The position numbers were made by a program, and so were the translations under genes. A DNA stretch of 64,000 nt, taken from contig CM073197.1 of NCBI GenBank assembly GCA_037042915.1, positions 682,001 through 746,000 on the forward strand. Direction: 5' to 3'. The first letter of the stretch is position 1; each line of letters opens with the position of its first letter. Under the pieces are notes generated by a model that worked only from the letters and a program-made list of their open reading frames with translations, made no database searches and had not been told where the DNA came from. Source of the stretch: Auricularia sp. M13. Taxonomy: Eukaryota; Basidiomycota; Agaricomycetes; Auriculariales; Auriculariaceae. Positions 33,158 to 43,899 of the stretch are shown piece after piece.

Positions 33158-34154
33158 CGGTGTGGTTCGGCGTTTTGTACTTAGTCTTTCTTGTCGCAAT
33201 GGGCGCATGTACAGAATATAAATAATTTTCTTGCACTTGCGATCGAAGTGGGAGTCCGAACCAGCGCAAAGACCAATTGGATTTCGTCCTGCGAGTCCGG
33301 GATTTTGGCTCCAGTCGTCAGCGTGTCCATCCCGGCGTGGCACCCTCCGACCCAGGCATCCTGCGGCCGAATCCAAGGTCTGAGAGAGGTTGGATTCCAG
33401 TCCTGTGCTGTGTCCTGTTGGTCCGACTGCGCCTGCGCACCGACCCGTAAGTGATAAGGGAAATAAGGAACGTGTGGGATCCGCCGTCGGCGGCTGGGAT
33501 TCGCGCAGCGAGTGAAGTTACTGGTTGCTGGAGCTTCGGCGTGAGCTCGGAGGGTCGTGAGACATCGTACAGCTCGTCCAGCCAGTGGCCGGTGGGTCGT
33601 GACGTCCTCGGAATGAGGATATACATATCTCAGGCGTTGCGGCGCGTGCATCCAGTCCATCCGGATCACGGCCGAGGCCCCATCTGCCGATGGCGTGCGA
33701 GAGGGGAAGGTACAACAGTTGTGGCTCGAGCGCGCAAGTCCAGACAACCGGGGTGGGATTTTGGGCGTAGGCGAGTGTCTCGGTTTACTCGCCAGGGTAG
33801 AGGGTGCGAAGGAGGTGCTGCACCAGGGGTCGCCGAGGGCGGGATCGGGGTATCCCGCGCGACCGTGTGGAGAGGCTGTGCCAAGGGCTTGGTCATGCGC
33901 TGCGGCCGATGGGATGGAGATAGGGCCTTGGCAGCGGACGCCTCGCTTCTCGGTGTGGGTGGCGACTCCGAGGGAGAAGGATGCGGATGCCAATGGACCT
34001 CGGCCGGTGCACAGCGGCTAGCTGACGGCGAGGCCGGCCTGATGAGGTCGTCGGCGTGACACACGGGCGATAGTAGTCGGGAGGACGTCGCGGCCGTGTG
34101 GGGAAGAAGAAGAGGGATGAGCGTCGGTCGAAAGGGAGTGAAGGTTTGGTCTTA
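33158..34154. other. Non-coding 3' interior of element B
   Basis: About 1 kb between the cargo gene stop and the 3' LTR. Frames open here on both strands are Arg/Gly-rich with no motif. A purine-rich stretch (GGGGAAGAAGAAGAGGGA near 34099) before the LTR could serve as, or be near, a polypurine tract. Confidence 0.5.
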
Positions 34155-35009
34155 TGTCACGGCAGAGCGCTCGTCACTCGCCGAGACCGACGCCCAAGAG
34201 AGGAGAGAGGGACGAGGAAGAACGGACAAGCGGTACAATTGACCAGACCAAACCTAAGGTACACGCATCTACACCCCACGACCTATATACCCCTCCCCAA
34301 GGTCTGCTGATCCGGTCCATGGTGATCCCGGAGCTAAAGGGTCCATCCACCATCGTCTCCCACGGTGCTAGCACTCCACCACACCTCCAGTCGAACAGGG
34401 TCCGAGACAGAGCGAAGGTGCCGAGGTATGCCACACACATACACACCCACCGAGGGTACGGACCGAGAGGGAGGGCACCTCCGAGTACACGGGGAGAGCG
34501 CCGAGCTGTTGCGGCCACGGGCCGAGGGTCCGAGGATGTAGCCGAGCTTGTACCAGGCGATGATAACCGGCCTATTATCCATCCGAGGGGTACCGTCCCA
34601 ACGAGAAGTCCAATAGAGGCGTTCCCGACCCTCCGAGGTTGCTCAGGGTGACCCACCGAGTCCGTCCGAGGTCCAAAGGGGGTTCTGGAGCCTGCCCCGA
34701 GCACCACAACGCCCATATCCGACGCATACAGCGAGGGGAGAGCTGCCGAACCTTGGTCCGAAGGTAAGAAGCCTCCACCGAGCCGAATTGGGGTATGCAC
34801 CGAGGTCGTCTCACCCCCTAGGTAGGTAGAGAGCGGCGTGCAGATCATATCCCGAGTTGAACAGCCCGAGGCGTATAACCTTGGCCGAGTCTCCGTCCGA
34901 GGGTAAACAGTGCGCCGACTGTATGCAGCAGCGACCGAACGCTCGGCGAAGCGGCGTAAAACCCGCGGGCAAGCGGGCAGAGCTTGCGACGGCCGTGATG
35001 ACCGCAACA
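34155..35009 (+). repeat. 3' LTR of element B
   Basis: 855 bp partner of 30689-31544, followed directly by the ATTCG target duplication and the remainder of the A1 LTR. Confidence 0.92.
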
Positions 35010-35297
35010 ATTCGCTTTTCGCTCCTATCGCCGTTGGGCTTATCGGACCTCACTCGCGCCGACGTCATACGGACCGAGTCATCAGACCGAGACCCGCCGG
35101 CGCATGCGTGGCCCCGGCCTGCGGTCAGCGGTCCGGCCGGATCCGGACCCCCTTTATATACCATGTGTTGTCCGCTCTTTGTATGCTAGATTCGAGCTGG
35201 TTTGCCCACCGCCGATACATCTCGTCCTTTTTCCCCCACCCGCAGAGCGTCCGTTCGGCGAGTATCCTCGGTCACCGTAACAACTCTTCCCTATTTC

Positions 35298-35778
35298 GAG
35301 AACCTGACACTGCCCCCTGGTTCCAGGAGGATTCCAGGTGGAATTCCAGAGGAAAACCTGCTCCAGACAAAATATTTTCTAAGGGGTAAAAAATTATGTT
35401 AGACATCACAAATAAGGTTCAGAGATGCACAGCCGCCTCAGGAAACATGAAAACGTTCTAGTAACCTAACCTAACCTAACCTAACCTAACCCCTAACCTA
35501 ACCTAACCTAACTCCTAACCTAACCTAACCTAACCTAACCTAACCTAACACTTAATCATGGTTTTTGATGAATTTCCACATCGTTTCCAGTGGAATTCCA
35601 CCGGCATTCGGCCATTCTGGCCCATCCGATCCAACAGTCCAGTGGAATTCCACCCAAATTCCACCTTAGGGGGTATACCATCAAAATATGATGGATTTGA
35701 CATTCTAACACTTTTTTTGCATAGTTGCATTTTTCCACCTGGAATCCACCTGGAATTGGGGGGCACAGTCACTTACAG
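35298..35778. mobile_element. hAT-like MITE 2 (481 bp)
   Basis: Bounded by an exact 8-bp duplication CCTATTTC (35290-35297 and 35779-35786). Left end GAGAACCTGACACTGCCCCC, right end (complement) CTGTAAGTGACTGTGCCCCC, the same termini as MITE 1. The next ~24 bp (TTCCAGGAGGATTCC versus TTCCAGGTGGATTCC) continue the inverted repeat. It contains GTGGAATTCCACC words and a (CCTAA)n array at about 35463-35548. Confidence 0.85.
35463..35548. repeat. (CCTAA)n array inside MITE 2
   Basis: Sixteen or so CCTAA pentamers, with two short CC-containing interruptions, in the middle of the MITE. Same unit and orientation relative to the termini as in MITE 1. Confidence 0.85.
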
Positions 35779-36404
35779 CCTATTTCTGGTCCAAGGTCCA
35801 CTTCGACTACCGCTACCTCATCGAGGACTGTGATACCTTGTCCGAGGCCTGGCCTAAACTCATGGTGCACTTCCAGCAGGCAACGTTCTTCTCCCGCATG
35901 TCTGCCCGCAAGGACTTCTACGGTGTCGAGCAGGACCCCTCTCTCCCCATTGACACGTACATTCACTCTGGCACTGAGGCCAAGAATGCGCTCACTGCCG
36001 TCAATGTCGCTGTCAACGACACTGAGTTCAAGGACGTCCTCCTCATGTGCCTCGACTCGTCATACCATTCCATTCGCACCAACATCATCACGCAGCCCAA
36101 GGAGCCTGACCTCGAGACTGTCAAGACTCTCATTTGTGCAGCTGGCACTGTCCATCTGGTGATCAAGACCGAGGCTCTTGCTGCCTGTGCTCCTCGTGTG
36201 CCCTCCTTGTCGCGTTTCAATACGCCTCACGCTGCCAGCACCCCCAGCCGTGTTGACTCCAAGGAATTCACCTGGTGCGACCTCAACTCCAACAACTGCC
36301 ATTGCTGTGGCCGCGCCAACCACGTCACTGTGCGCTGCATGTACGAGATGCCTCAGCATGTGAAGGACTGGACCCCTAGAAAAACGTGCGCAGGGTGCGT
36401 GCGC

Positions 36405-37971
36405 TGATCGGGCAGAAATTGACACGCCGGAAAAATCGCGTCCCTTTCAAGATAAAGGCGACATAGCAAGACACAATACAAACTCGAATACAGTACTACC
36501 ACACATCCCGACAACAACGAAGACCGCAAATCAACAAGAACAGCATCCCGAAATGGAACACGCGACACACACCGGCAAGACCCGACATCTCTCCAGCATG
36601 GACAACTTGGCGACAACGGCTCGGCGACCACAATCCCTTCTATTGACCCTCAAGCACGACTCCCGGATTGGCCTTTCGAGACTCCCAGAGTATGCGCGAA
36701 GGACGAACGATCCGTCTCTAAGAGCAGGCGAGCATGTTCCGCGTTCGCCTCCCGAAAGTGTCCCAGCACACGACCGCGTGCTACTCCGGCAAAGACACCA
36801 CAACCACGAAGGTGCGCAGTCGCCCTGGCTGCGAAGGAATATTCTCGACGCCGCTGTCTCCGGTTCCAAGGGATCACCAGCAACCGAGAACGATCCTGAC
36901 TCATTCACCCAAAATCGTTATCGGCACCTGCGCATTCGCGAACACGTCACCCGCTGCGACCTCGGACCATATCCAGACCAGGGTCTAGGGCATCCTTCCT
37001 CTCTACTGTCCCTGAGCATGTGCACCCTGAGAAACCGGGGAAATGCGGAACACGAAACCCATACTAGGGGAATTCCGTCATCGTGATCGCAGCGCACTTT
37101 CCCACGGTCTATGGCGTCATCCAAACGGCAGGGCAGACCGCAGCACACTTGTGGACGATCGGTAGTCTTTCCTCGGAGCAAATTCTGAATCACACGCTCA
37201 CGGGATCGGCCTCTCATTGGCTCCCGAGAATGGATTGCGCAACCCGCAGGCGCGCGCAGTCCGCATGTGACAATCGGGAACTCTTCCTATCGCATGGGCA
37301 TTATCGGTACAGCTCGGGACATGGTCTTGATTGGCTTGGCATTCTCCTGTATAAAACGCGATAGGTAGTTAGGTAGTTTTCTCTTAGCACAGCGGCTCAC
37401 GAGCATCCGGCTCACCAGTAGTTCAGTATCGCGCACTCCGGCGCCCAGTTCTCGTACTCGCACCCGTCCTCCGTTCTAGTCCGTACGCAATCGAAGTCTC
37501 AGTCACCCTCTGCCATCTCCGTTGGCCTCAAGTCTCGTTTTCCCCCTTCCCTCGGTGCGTAGTCGCGACTTCCGTGATTGCACACCATCCTCCCTCCTCT
37601 CCTACTACGACTTCTCCATCCGAACCGTGCTACTTCTGTTCGTCGCGTTCGCACGCAGTCATAGACTTCGCCAGTGCAGCGACGAAGAAAAGACGCACTC
37701 CCGTCTCACAATCCTCCTCTCCCGTGCACCCTCTTCTCGTAGACGACTCCACACGAGTAGTCTCGAGCTCTCCGAATACGGTCGGGTTCCCCCTCGTCTT
37801 TGTGATCCTCACTCGGGTTTTGATCATACACACTCGAGACCATATCCCCGTTTCACCCCTACCTCTATATCTATTCTCTCGTGTGTTGGGTATACTCCAC
37901 CCACCCACCCTTTTGATCTGCGGCTCCTCCCTACTCCTGGATTCATTGTCTTAGTCTTCCCTGGCTGTTCA
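36405..37971 (+). repeat. 5' LTR of element C
   Basis: 1567 bp, TGATCGGGCAG...CTGGCTGTTCA. A TATAAAA box lies at 37350-37356, followed by a CT-rich leader. Partner at 48603-50171. Confidence 0.93.
37350..37356 (+). promoter_or_regulatory. TATA box of element C 5' LTR
   Basis: TATAAAA after a TTGGCTTGGC stretch. The identical box lies at 49548-49554 in the 3' LTR. It would start the genomic transcript about 30 bases downstream. Confidence 0.6.
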
Positions 37972-38412
37972 AAGTGGTGACCACCGCAGGGGAGTCTTTG
38001 AACTAGTCTTACAAACGGTTCAGGCTCCCTGTTTATCCCTTTCACACACCCCCACCACTTACTTGCGTCGAGATTGCGACGGCTTCACCTGGTCCTGCCG
38101 CACGAACTCGTTCTCGTGTTCGCCAAGCAACCATTCCTGTTGCCTCAACATCATCACTCACGCAAGCGAACCCCCATACATCTACATCGGTTTCCTTACC
38201 ATTTTCCCCCCTTTCTTCCCTCTCTTCTCTCACCCTCTCGGAACGAGACCCTGAGTCGGAACCCGAGTTTCATTCCTCACGTTCGCGAGAAGATTCAGAT
38301 CAAGACGTCGCACCCCGTCGTTCTCGATTTGCTTCACTTGCACCACGCACTCCATCACCTGTCAATCGCATACCTCTCGCAGAAGAACATCCGTACTTCC
38401 AAGAGATGGACG

Positions 38413-40740
38413 ATGACGGAAACCCCCAACCCGCCAGGCAATCCAGAAATGGAAGCGGCCTTCGGCAACCTACTGTTCACGTTCATGCAGCGTGCAGTAC
38501 AGAACCTTCCCGCTGTGCCCCCAGGCCAGCAAGCTCCAGCCGCTCAACAAGCACGCGTTCCCCTCCCGTACCCAGACGAGAAGGGCGCGCCGCGATTTGA
38601 CGGTGACCCATACAAAATCGGGACCTTCCTCGAGACGTTCGAAAATCGGGCGCGACTAGCCGCGATTGGAGCCGACCGATGGAAGAAGGTTGTGGTTGAT
38701 TATGTCAACCGTGACACGCGCAATCAGTGGATGCAACTCGAAGAGTTCGGTGATAACTCTACCTGGGAAGAGTTTAAGGCTCAAGTGTTGCGCGCGTATC
38801 CCGAGAACGGTACCATCAAGGAGTATACGTTCGAGGAGCTGAAGGAGAAGATAGATACCTGGAAGGGACGCTCGCTGCGCTCCCCCGAGGATGTCAATCG
38901 GTATACCCGAGAGTTCAACGCTTGTCAAAAGTCGTTGCAGCGTCAGGGCATCGTGCACCAAAAGCAAGAGCTCTACCTGTCGGCCTTTACAGCAGAAGAA
39001 CGCGGGCGTATCGAGAGACGCCTTGAGTGGAAGTTTCCCGACCAGCACTATCACGAACTCGAGATTGATGACATTGCGGACGCGGTTCGCTTCCTGGCAA
39101 AAAACTCGATCGCTGAGATGCCGGGCGCGATTAAACTCGCGTACTCGCCGATTGCAATTGATTCGCGCGAGGTCTCAGTGTCGGTGCAGCCCCCAGCAGC
39201 CGTCAAACGCGAAGGTCCCGATGATCGCCTGATCGCGAGTGTCGCACAGCTCATCGAGGAAAAGTTGGAAGCGCGACTTGGCCCGGCTCGACCAGTGCAT
39301 AATCACACGCACGCAACAGGCCCTAGCGGGTATGCCGCGGGAAGATTTGGTCCTCCCCGAACGGGTGATACCACCTCCCGGATTGGACACGACCGTTGTC
39401 TATTCTGTGACGAATCGGGACACATGATGCGTCAATGCCCCATGCGTCAGGAATACCTGAATGCGGGAAAGATAACGGAAGATCCATTGGGAAGGATGGT
39501 ATTCCCAGGCGGACTGATGATTCCGGGTCCTCGCGAGAAGCCCATTCGCAAGCGTATTGACGAGTACTGGGAGGCTCAGGCACGGTCGCACTACTACGAT
39601 TCCGTGATGCTGTTGGACGGCGACGTTGACCCAGTCGATTACGAAGACGACCAGTTGCTCCCCGAGGAACGCGAGTACCAAGCGTTTCTTATGATGCGCG
39701 AACAAGTGCACAACTACGAGACCACTGGGCGCTTTCGACTGAGCAATAAGAAGTTCGATGGTGTAGAACTTCCGGCGCGACGCTGGGGGCCAGCCTCGCA
39801 GCAGAAGAACACGGAACGGGTACCCGGAATCCTCCCCGTCCCGGCAGCTGCTCGCGCCAGCACCCCCGTCAGTCAACAAGCTCCACCTCAACGCGCACCA
39901 GAGAGGCCGGCCGATCTGCAGGTCCCAATTCCACTCGACGAGGTAGCTCGCAAACACGCCGACCTGACCAAGAAAGCCGCAGACAAGATGGAAGAAGCCG
40001 GCGTGACATTTCGTAACAAGGCTCCCGCAACCGACGATTCGATGGCCGAACAACTGTTCACGCGCGTACTCGAGCTTCCAATCACGACAACAATTCGGGA
40101 ACTGCTCGCAACTTCAGGAGACATCCGCCGCTTGGCACAGAAGTACACTACGACGAGGCGAACTCCTGTGAGCGAAGTACATATCATCGACCAGGACGAC
40201 GGCGACGACGGCGACGTCAATGACGTGTTTCAAGTTGTTGCGTGGGAACAATCGCTGCAGCGGACACCTTCGGGAGACTTCGCGGCGCACGAGTCGTTAC
40301 CGTTGATGGTCATCACCGCCGACATCGAAGGAGTCCCCATCGAGACAATCATCGACACAGGGTCGACTATCTGCTGCATGAGTGATCGCGTATGGAGGAA
40401 GATTGGCTCACCCGTGTACTCGGAAAAGTCAACCAACATGCGCGACGCGAATGGCAACGTAGCCGGCACCTTGGGCGCGATTGTCGACCAAGAAGTCATC
40501 ATCGGAGGACTCAAGTTCTTCATCACCATACACGTCGTCCCGAACGCGCCATTCAGTCTCATTCTCGGAACACCCTTCTGCGCAATCGCCTCGATCGAAA
40601 TCTCGTACCGCCCTTCGTCCGAAATGGTGCTCAAAATCACCGACCCGAATACGGACAAGACCGTGCTTATTCCCGGATCCGCCAAGCCGCGCCGCGCTGT
40701 CGCGTTCGCGCGCACTGTAGACTCGCCTAAGGATTTTTGA
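38413..40740 (+). CDS. Element C gag-protease frame
   Basis: Open frame with a gag core (YKIGTFLETFENRARLAAIG, WEEFKAQVLRAYPE), a CCHC knuckle CLFCDESGHMMRQC near 39405, a middle linker, and an aspartic protease with IDTGSTICCMSDRVW near 40350 and LILGTPFC near 40560. ATG 38413 is chosen because it opens the gag-like part; the frame is open further upstream but is low-complexity there. The stop TGA (38-40 of the 407xx block) overlaps the next ATG in TGATG. Confidence 0.8.
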   Translation: MTETPNPPGNPEMEAAFGNLLFTFMQRAVQNLPAVPPGQQAPAAQQARVPLPYPDEKGAPRFDGDPYKIGTFLETFENRARLAAIGADRWKKVVVDYVNRDTRNQWMQLEEFGDNSTWEEFKAQVLRAYPENGTIKEYTFEELKEKIDTWKGRSLRSPEDVNRYTREFNACQKSLQRQGIVHQKQELYLSAFTAEERGRIERRLEWKFPDQHYHELEIDDIADAVRFLAKNSIAEMPGAIKLAYSPIAIDSREVSVSVQPPAAVKREGPDDRLIASVAQLIEEKLEARLGPARPVHNHTHATGPSGYAAGRFGPPRTGDTTSRIGHDRCLFCDESGHMMRQCPMRQEYLNAGKITEDPLGRMVFPGGLMIPGPREKPIRKRIDEYWEAQARSHYYDSVMLLDGDVDPVDYEDDQLLPEEREYQAFLMMREQVHNYETTGRFRLSNKKFDGVELPARRWGPASQQKNTERVPGILPVPAAARASTPVSQQAPPQRAPERPADLQVPIPLDEVARKHADLTKKAADKMEEAGVTFRNKAPATDDSMAEQLFTRVLELPITTTIRELLATSGDIRRLAQKYTTTRRTPVSEVHIIDQDDGDDGDVNDVFQVVAWEQSLQRTPSGDFAAHESLPLMVITADIEGVPIETIIDTGSTICCMSDRVWRKIGSPVYSEKSTNMRDANGNVAGTLGAIVDQEVIIGGLKFFITIHVVPNAPFSLILGTPFCAIASIEISYRPSSEMVLKITDPNTDKTVLIPGSAKPRRAVAFARTVDSPKDF

Positions 40741-43700
40741 TGCGGAGAGAACGCGCCTCTCCGTTCCGCAATATACAACCCCTGTTCTTCTATGATCGTC
40801 TTGTGGGCGTTTCGCAAGATGTTCGCAAAAGGTTCAAGGACCCTGTCATCCTTGCGATGTTTGGGTTCACGCTGCTAATGTCACTTCCCAAAGAGTTAGT
40901 TCCCGCTTGGGTTCGCGCTCTTGTTCTCGGGATTGCGGCAGGACACGCGGGTACCTTGATTCTTCAGCAGCCGGAAACAGCTGCGAGGATAGAAGAAGTT
41001 GTGGAGGACAAAAACCCTCGGCGACGTCGACGGTCGCGCAGAGGTCGCAAGAGAGGTAAAGCAAATGTACTAACCACCCCGACCAATGATGACCCCTCTG
41101 AGGGAGGGGATGGTGTACAAGAAGCTTATCCCGACGAGCGACTTCTTGAGAACCGACTCCGGTATCTCTACGGCTTTGGATTCACGGAACAAAACGGCAA
41201 CGGAAACGGGACGGCCCAAACAATGCTCATAGAGGATCTGCCTAACCCGGAGACGGAAGGCAAATCGGACGATCAGCCTCAAGATCAGCAACACGCAATT
41301 ACGATAACATCCACGACCATTCCGATTGAGGTCTACACGCTCGATTCGGACAATCGGTTTGCGCAGCCAAGACCATACATCTTTCTCCTCAATGAAGATG
41401 GCACCCGAGTCGTCCCGCGAACGGAAGAAGACACGTGGGAACACGACGAAGACTTCGCTATGACGGTAACACTGACGATCGGCGACGACGCGCACTTCGC
41501 AATGCCTCCACGACCAGTCAAAACGGTACCGCCGCTACGATTGTCACGTGACGCGCGCAGCTTTCGGCACCCGCAAGCCATTCCCATGGGCATCAGCGAA
41601 CTCGAGTTTCCGTCACGCAAACCGGCTGGCATTGACACTGGCATCTTCGCGACTGTCTTTAACGTGATGGAACGGAGACAGCCGAAGGGCGAAGACAAAC
41701 AGCGACCCGGGAACGCGGCAGGACTCGGACGGAGGCCCTACAAGTCCGCGTTACTCAAGGTACACCCGCAGAACGCTCCGATGCCAGAGGAATACCGGAT
41801 AGTACGACGACGACCGTCTGATCCGCTGATGACCTTGCCAGTAATCGGCGCCAAACCCGCGGATTTCGTGCCCACGGCATATATGACGACGGAACGAATG
41901 GCTGGCTTCAAGATTGAGGACTCTGCGCATTTGTGGGACGAGGAAAAGAAGCTGTTCAAAGCTATCGTCGCTGCCAATGAAACCGCGTTTGCATGGACGG
42001 AGGCGGAACGAGGTCGCTTTCGATCAGACTACTTTCCGCCTGTCAAACTCGCCGTGCTTCCGCATGTGCCATGGACCAAACGTCATATGCCGATACCACC
42101 CTCTATTCGCGACAGTCTCATCGAGCTGTTAAAGGAGAAGATCAAAGCCGGCGTATATGAAGAGTGCAACTCCTCGTATCGCAACAGTTGGTTCTGCGTC
42201 GTGAAGAAAGATGGCAAGAGTCTTCGCATAGTGCATGATTTGCAGCCGCTTAACGAGCATACCATTCGGGATGCGGGTCTCATTCCCCAGCCTGATGAGT
42301 TCTCGGAAGAGTGCGCGGGATTTACGCTATTGTCGGTACTCGACCTATTCTCATCTTACGACCAGCAACTGATTGATGAGGCTTACCGTGACCTGACGGC
42401 GTTTCAAACACCTGTCGGGGTACTACGGAATGTTGGATTGCCAATGGGGTACACGAACTCAGTCCCCATTCAGCAAGCAAACGTAACCTTCATCCTGCTC
42501 GACGAGATTCCGCGATTCGCGAACTGCTTTATCGACGACGTTGTCGGGAAAGGCTCGCGGTCGTACTACAAAAACGACGACGGGACGTACCAGACGCATC
42601 CGGACAACCCGGGAATACGGCGTTACGTATGGGAACACGCGATGACGCTAAACCGGATCCTTCATCGTTTGAAGAAGGCGGGTGCTTCCGTTTCGGGAAA
42701 GAAGGCAATCATTGCACAGCCTGAGGCAGTCATTGTGGGGTATCGTTGCAACTTCGAAGGGAGACATCCTGAGAAGGGAAACGTCAAGAAGATACTCGAC
42801 TGGCCGACGCCGCAGAATGTGACACATGTGTGCGCTTTTCTTGGGACGTGTGGCGTATCGAAACTGTGGATCAAAGACTTCGCGCGTGAGGCTCGGCCGC
42901 TGTACCAGCTCACCAAGAAGGACGCAGAGTTCGAGTGGACTCCCGAGTGCGAGGCAGCGATGCAGCGGCTCAAGAAGTTGGTCACGGAAGCCCCAGGACT
43001 CAAGCCGATTGACTACGCGTCATACAACGATGTCATACTCGCAGTCGACTCGTCCGTCATTGGTGTTGGCTACATTCTGCTACAACTAGGCGACGACAAG
43101 AAGCGGTACCCATCGCGGTATGGATCCATCACGTGGAACAATCGCGAAAGTCGCTATTCGCAGGCGAAACTCGAACTACATGGGCTGTTTCGATCATTAA
43201 GGGCTGTGCGTGCATACATTTATGGCGTACACTCCTTGGTGGTAGAAGTCGACGCGAAGTACATCAAGGGAATGCTCAACAACCCGGACATGCAGCCCAA
43301 CGCGACTATCAACCGTTGGATTGCGGGCGTTTTGTTGTTCAACCCGAGAATAGTGCATGTTCCTGCGACGAAACACACGGGAGCGGACGGACTTTCACGA
43401 AGACCGGCAGCACCTGAAGACGAGGACGAGCCCGACGATGCAGACGAGTGGTTGGACAAGGCTTTGGGATTTGCGATAGAACTCGAAAACGCGCGAAGAC
43501 CCGTCTTCGATCACGTGTTTGAGAGCACTCCGCGACTCGCAAAGGCGTTGGGAATTCAGCTCAACGTGCCCCAGCGGCCACGTCATCAACAGGAAGTCTT
43601 CATTTTCGACGTATACGCGACGCTGCGTAGTGGTGCGAGGACGCAACCATCCAAAGTACCCCGCGGAGAGGAGTCAGACTCCGACAAAAACGCGCGCGAA

Positions 43701-43889
43701 AACGACGAAAATGAAGATTCTGGCGACGAATCCGTCTCAGGCGAGGAGGACGAACAAGAGCAGCAAGAAGGACGTCCCGCAAGTCCCGAACGCGAAAAGG
43801 AGCAATCGCAAGAGCCAATGCAAGAGGCGAACGCGGAAACTCGGTCGGGAAATAGCAACAGAACCCGAAGGAGAAGTCAAGATTCCTAG
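40740..43889 (+). CDS. Element C reverse transcriptase-RNase H frame
   Basis: It begins with ATG sharing one base with the gag stop (TGATG at 40738-40742), which suggests termination-reinitiation, a mechanism known from some retroelements. The first 70 residues are unusual: two hydrophobic stretches (VILAMFGFTLLMSLP and WVRALVLGIAAGHAGTLIL) followed by a very basic run. RT follows with IVHDLQPLNEHTIRD, a catalytic FIDDVVG near 42530 and WPTPQNVTHVCAFLG. RNase H has LAVDSSVIGVGY and KHTGADGLSR. The tail is acidic. Confidence 0.8.
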   Translation: MRRERASPFRNIQPLFFYDRLVGVSQDVRKRFKDPVILAMFGFTLLMSLPKELVPAWVRALVLGIAAGHAGTLILQQPETAARIEEVVEDKNPRRRRRSRRGRKRGKANVLTTPTNDDPSEGGDGVQEAYPDERLLENRLRYLYGFGFTEQNGNGNGTAQTMLIEDLPNPETEGKSDDQPQDQQHAITITSTTIPIEVYTLDSDNRFAQPRPYIFLLNEDGTRVVPRTEEDTWEHDEDFAMTVTLTIGDDAHFAMPPRPVKTVPPLRLSRDARSFRHPQAIPMGISELEFPSRKPAGIDTGIFATVFNVMERRQPKGEDKQRPGNAAGLGRRPYKSALLKVHPQNAPMPEEYRIVRRRPSDPLMTLPVIGAKPADFVPTAYMTTERMAGFKIEDSAHLWDEEKKLFKAIVAANETAFAWTEAERGRFRSDYFPPVKLAVLPHVPWTKRHMPIPPSIRDSLIELLKEKIKAGVYEECNSSYRNSWFCVVKKDGKSLRIVHDLQPLNEHTIRDAGLIPQPDEFSEECAGFTLLSVLDLFSSYDQQLIDEAYRDLTAFQTPVGVLRNVGLPMGYTNSVPIQQANVTFILLDEIPRFANCFIDDVVGKGSRSYYKNDDGTYQTHPDNPGIRRYVWEHAMTLNRILHRLKKAGASVSGKKAIIAQPEAVIVGYRCNFEGRHPEKGNVKKILDWPTPQNVTHVCAFLGTCGVSKLWIKDFAREARPLYQLTKKDAEFEWTPECEAAMQRLKKLVTEAPGLKPIDYASYNDVILAVDSSVIGVGYILLQLGDDKKRYPSRYGSITWNNRESRYSQAKLELHGLFRSLRAVRAYIYGVHSLVVEVDAKYIKGMLNNPDMQPNATINRWIAGVLLFNPRIVHVPATKHTGADGLSRRPAAPEDEDEPDDADEWLDKALGFAIELENARRPVFDHVFESTPRLAKALGIQLNVPQRPRHQQEVFIFDVYATLRSGARTQPSKVPRGEESDSDKNARENDENEDSGDESVSGEEDEQEQQEGRPASPEREKEQSQEPMQEANAETRSGNSNRTRRRSQDS

Positions 43890-43899
43890 AGGCGCAAAA

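Larger units (their letters stand above)
30689..35009 (+). mobile_element. Non-autonomous LTR retrotransposon B with cargo gene
   Basis: Two LTRs of 856 and 855 bp that differ by little more than one indel enclose 2.6 kb without RT, RNase H or integrase. A 5-bp duplication ATTCG (30684-30688 and 35010-35014) shows it jumped into the LTR of A1. It has TG...CA ends. The near-identity of the LTRs means a recent insertion. It looks whole, but must use enzymes of another element. Confidence 0.9.
27701..35282 (+). mobile_element. Ty3/gypsy chromovirus A1 (fossil, incomplete), 3' LTR hosts element B
   Basis: Almost the same sequence as the right part of element A2 (54230-57492), from mid-pol to the end of the 284-bp 3' LTR. 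It lacks the gag and protease side and its 5' LTR. The 3' LTR is split into 30673-30688 and 35015-35282 by insertion of element B. Pol blocks: RT YMDDLLVFTR, RNase H TDASDYAAGGV, integrase HPQTDGQTERENAEIEKYL, and a C-terminal chromodomain (EYEVEEILDSK, WAGYGREHNSWVP). About three breaks besides the missing 5' side. Confidence 0.9.
35283..36377 (+). pseudogene. copia-type gag fragment, with MITE 2 inserted
   Basis: The frame right of the MITE (about 35790-36377) encodes a UBN2-like gag segment: AWPKLMVHFQQATFFSR, IDTYIHSGTEAKNALT and a zinc knuckle CHCCGRANHVTVRC near 36296. Only gag is present and it ends at the terminus of element D. It differs from both other copia gag sequences in the window, so it is a third family. 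Fossil fragment. Confidence 0.65.

Noticed and set aside
36370-36377. A target duplication for element D (GGACCCCT versus CATGACCC)
   Set aside because: Only GACCC is shared and at shifted positions; not convincing.
35838-36407. An independent host gene
   Set aside because: Gag-type segment with CCHC knuckle, cut by element D and next to other elements; treated as a copia fragment.
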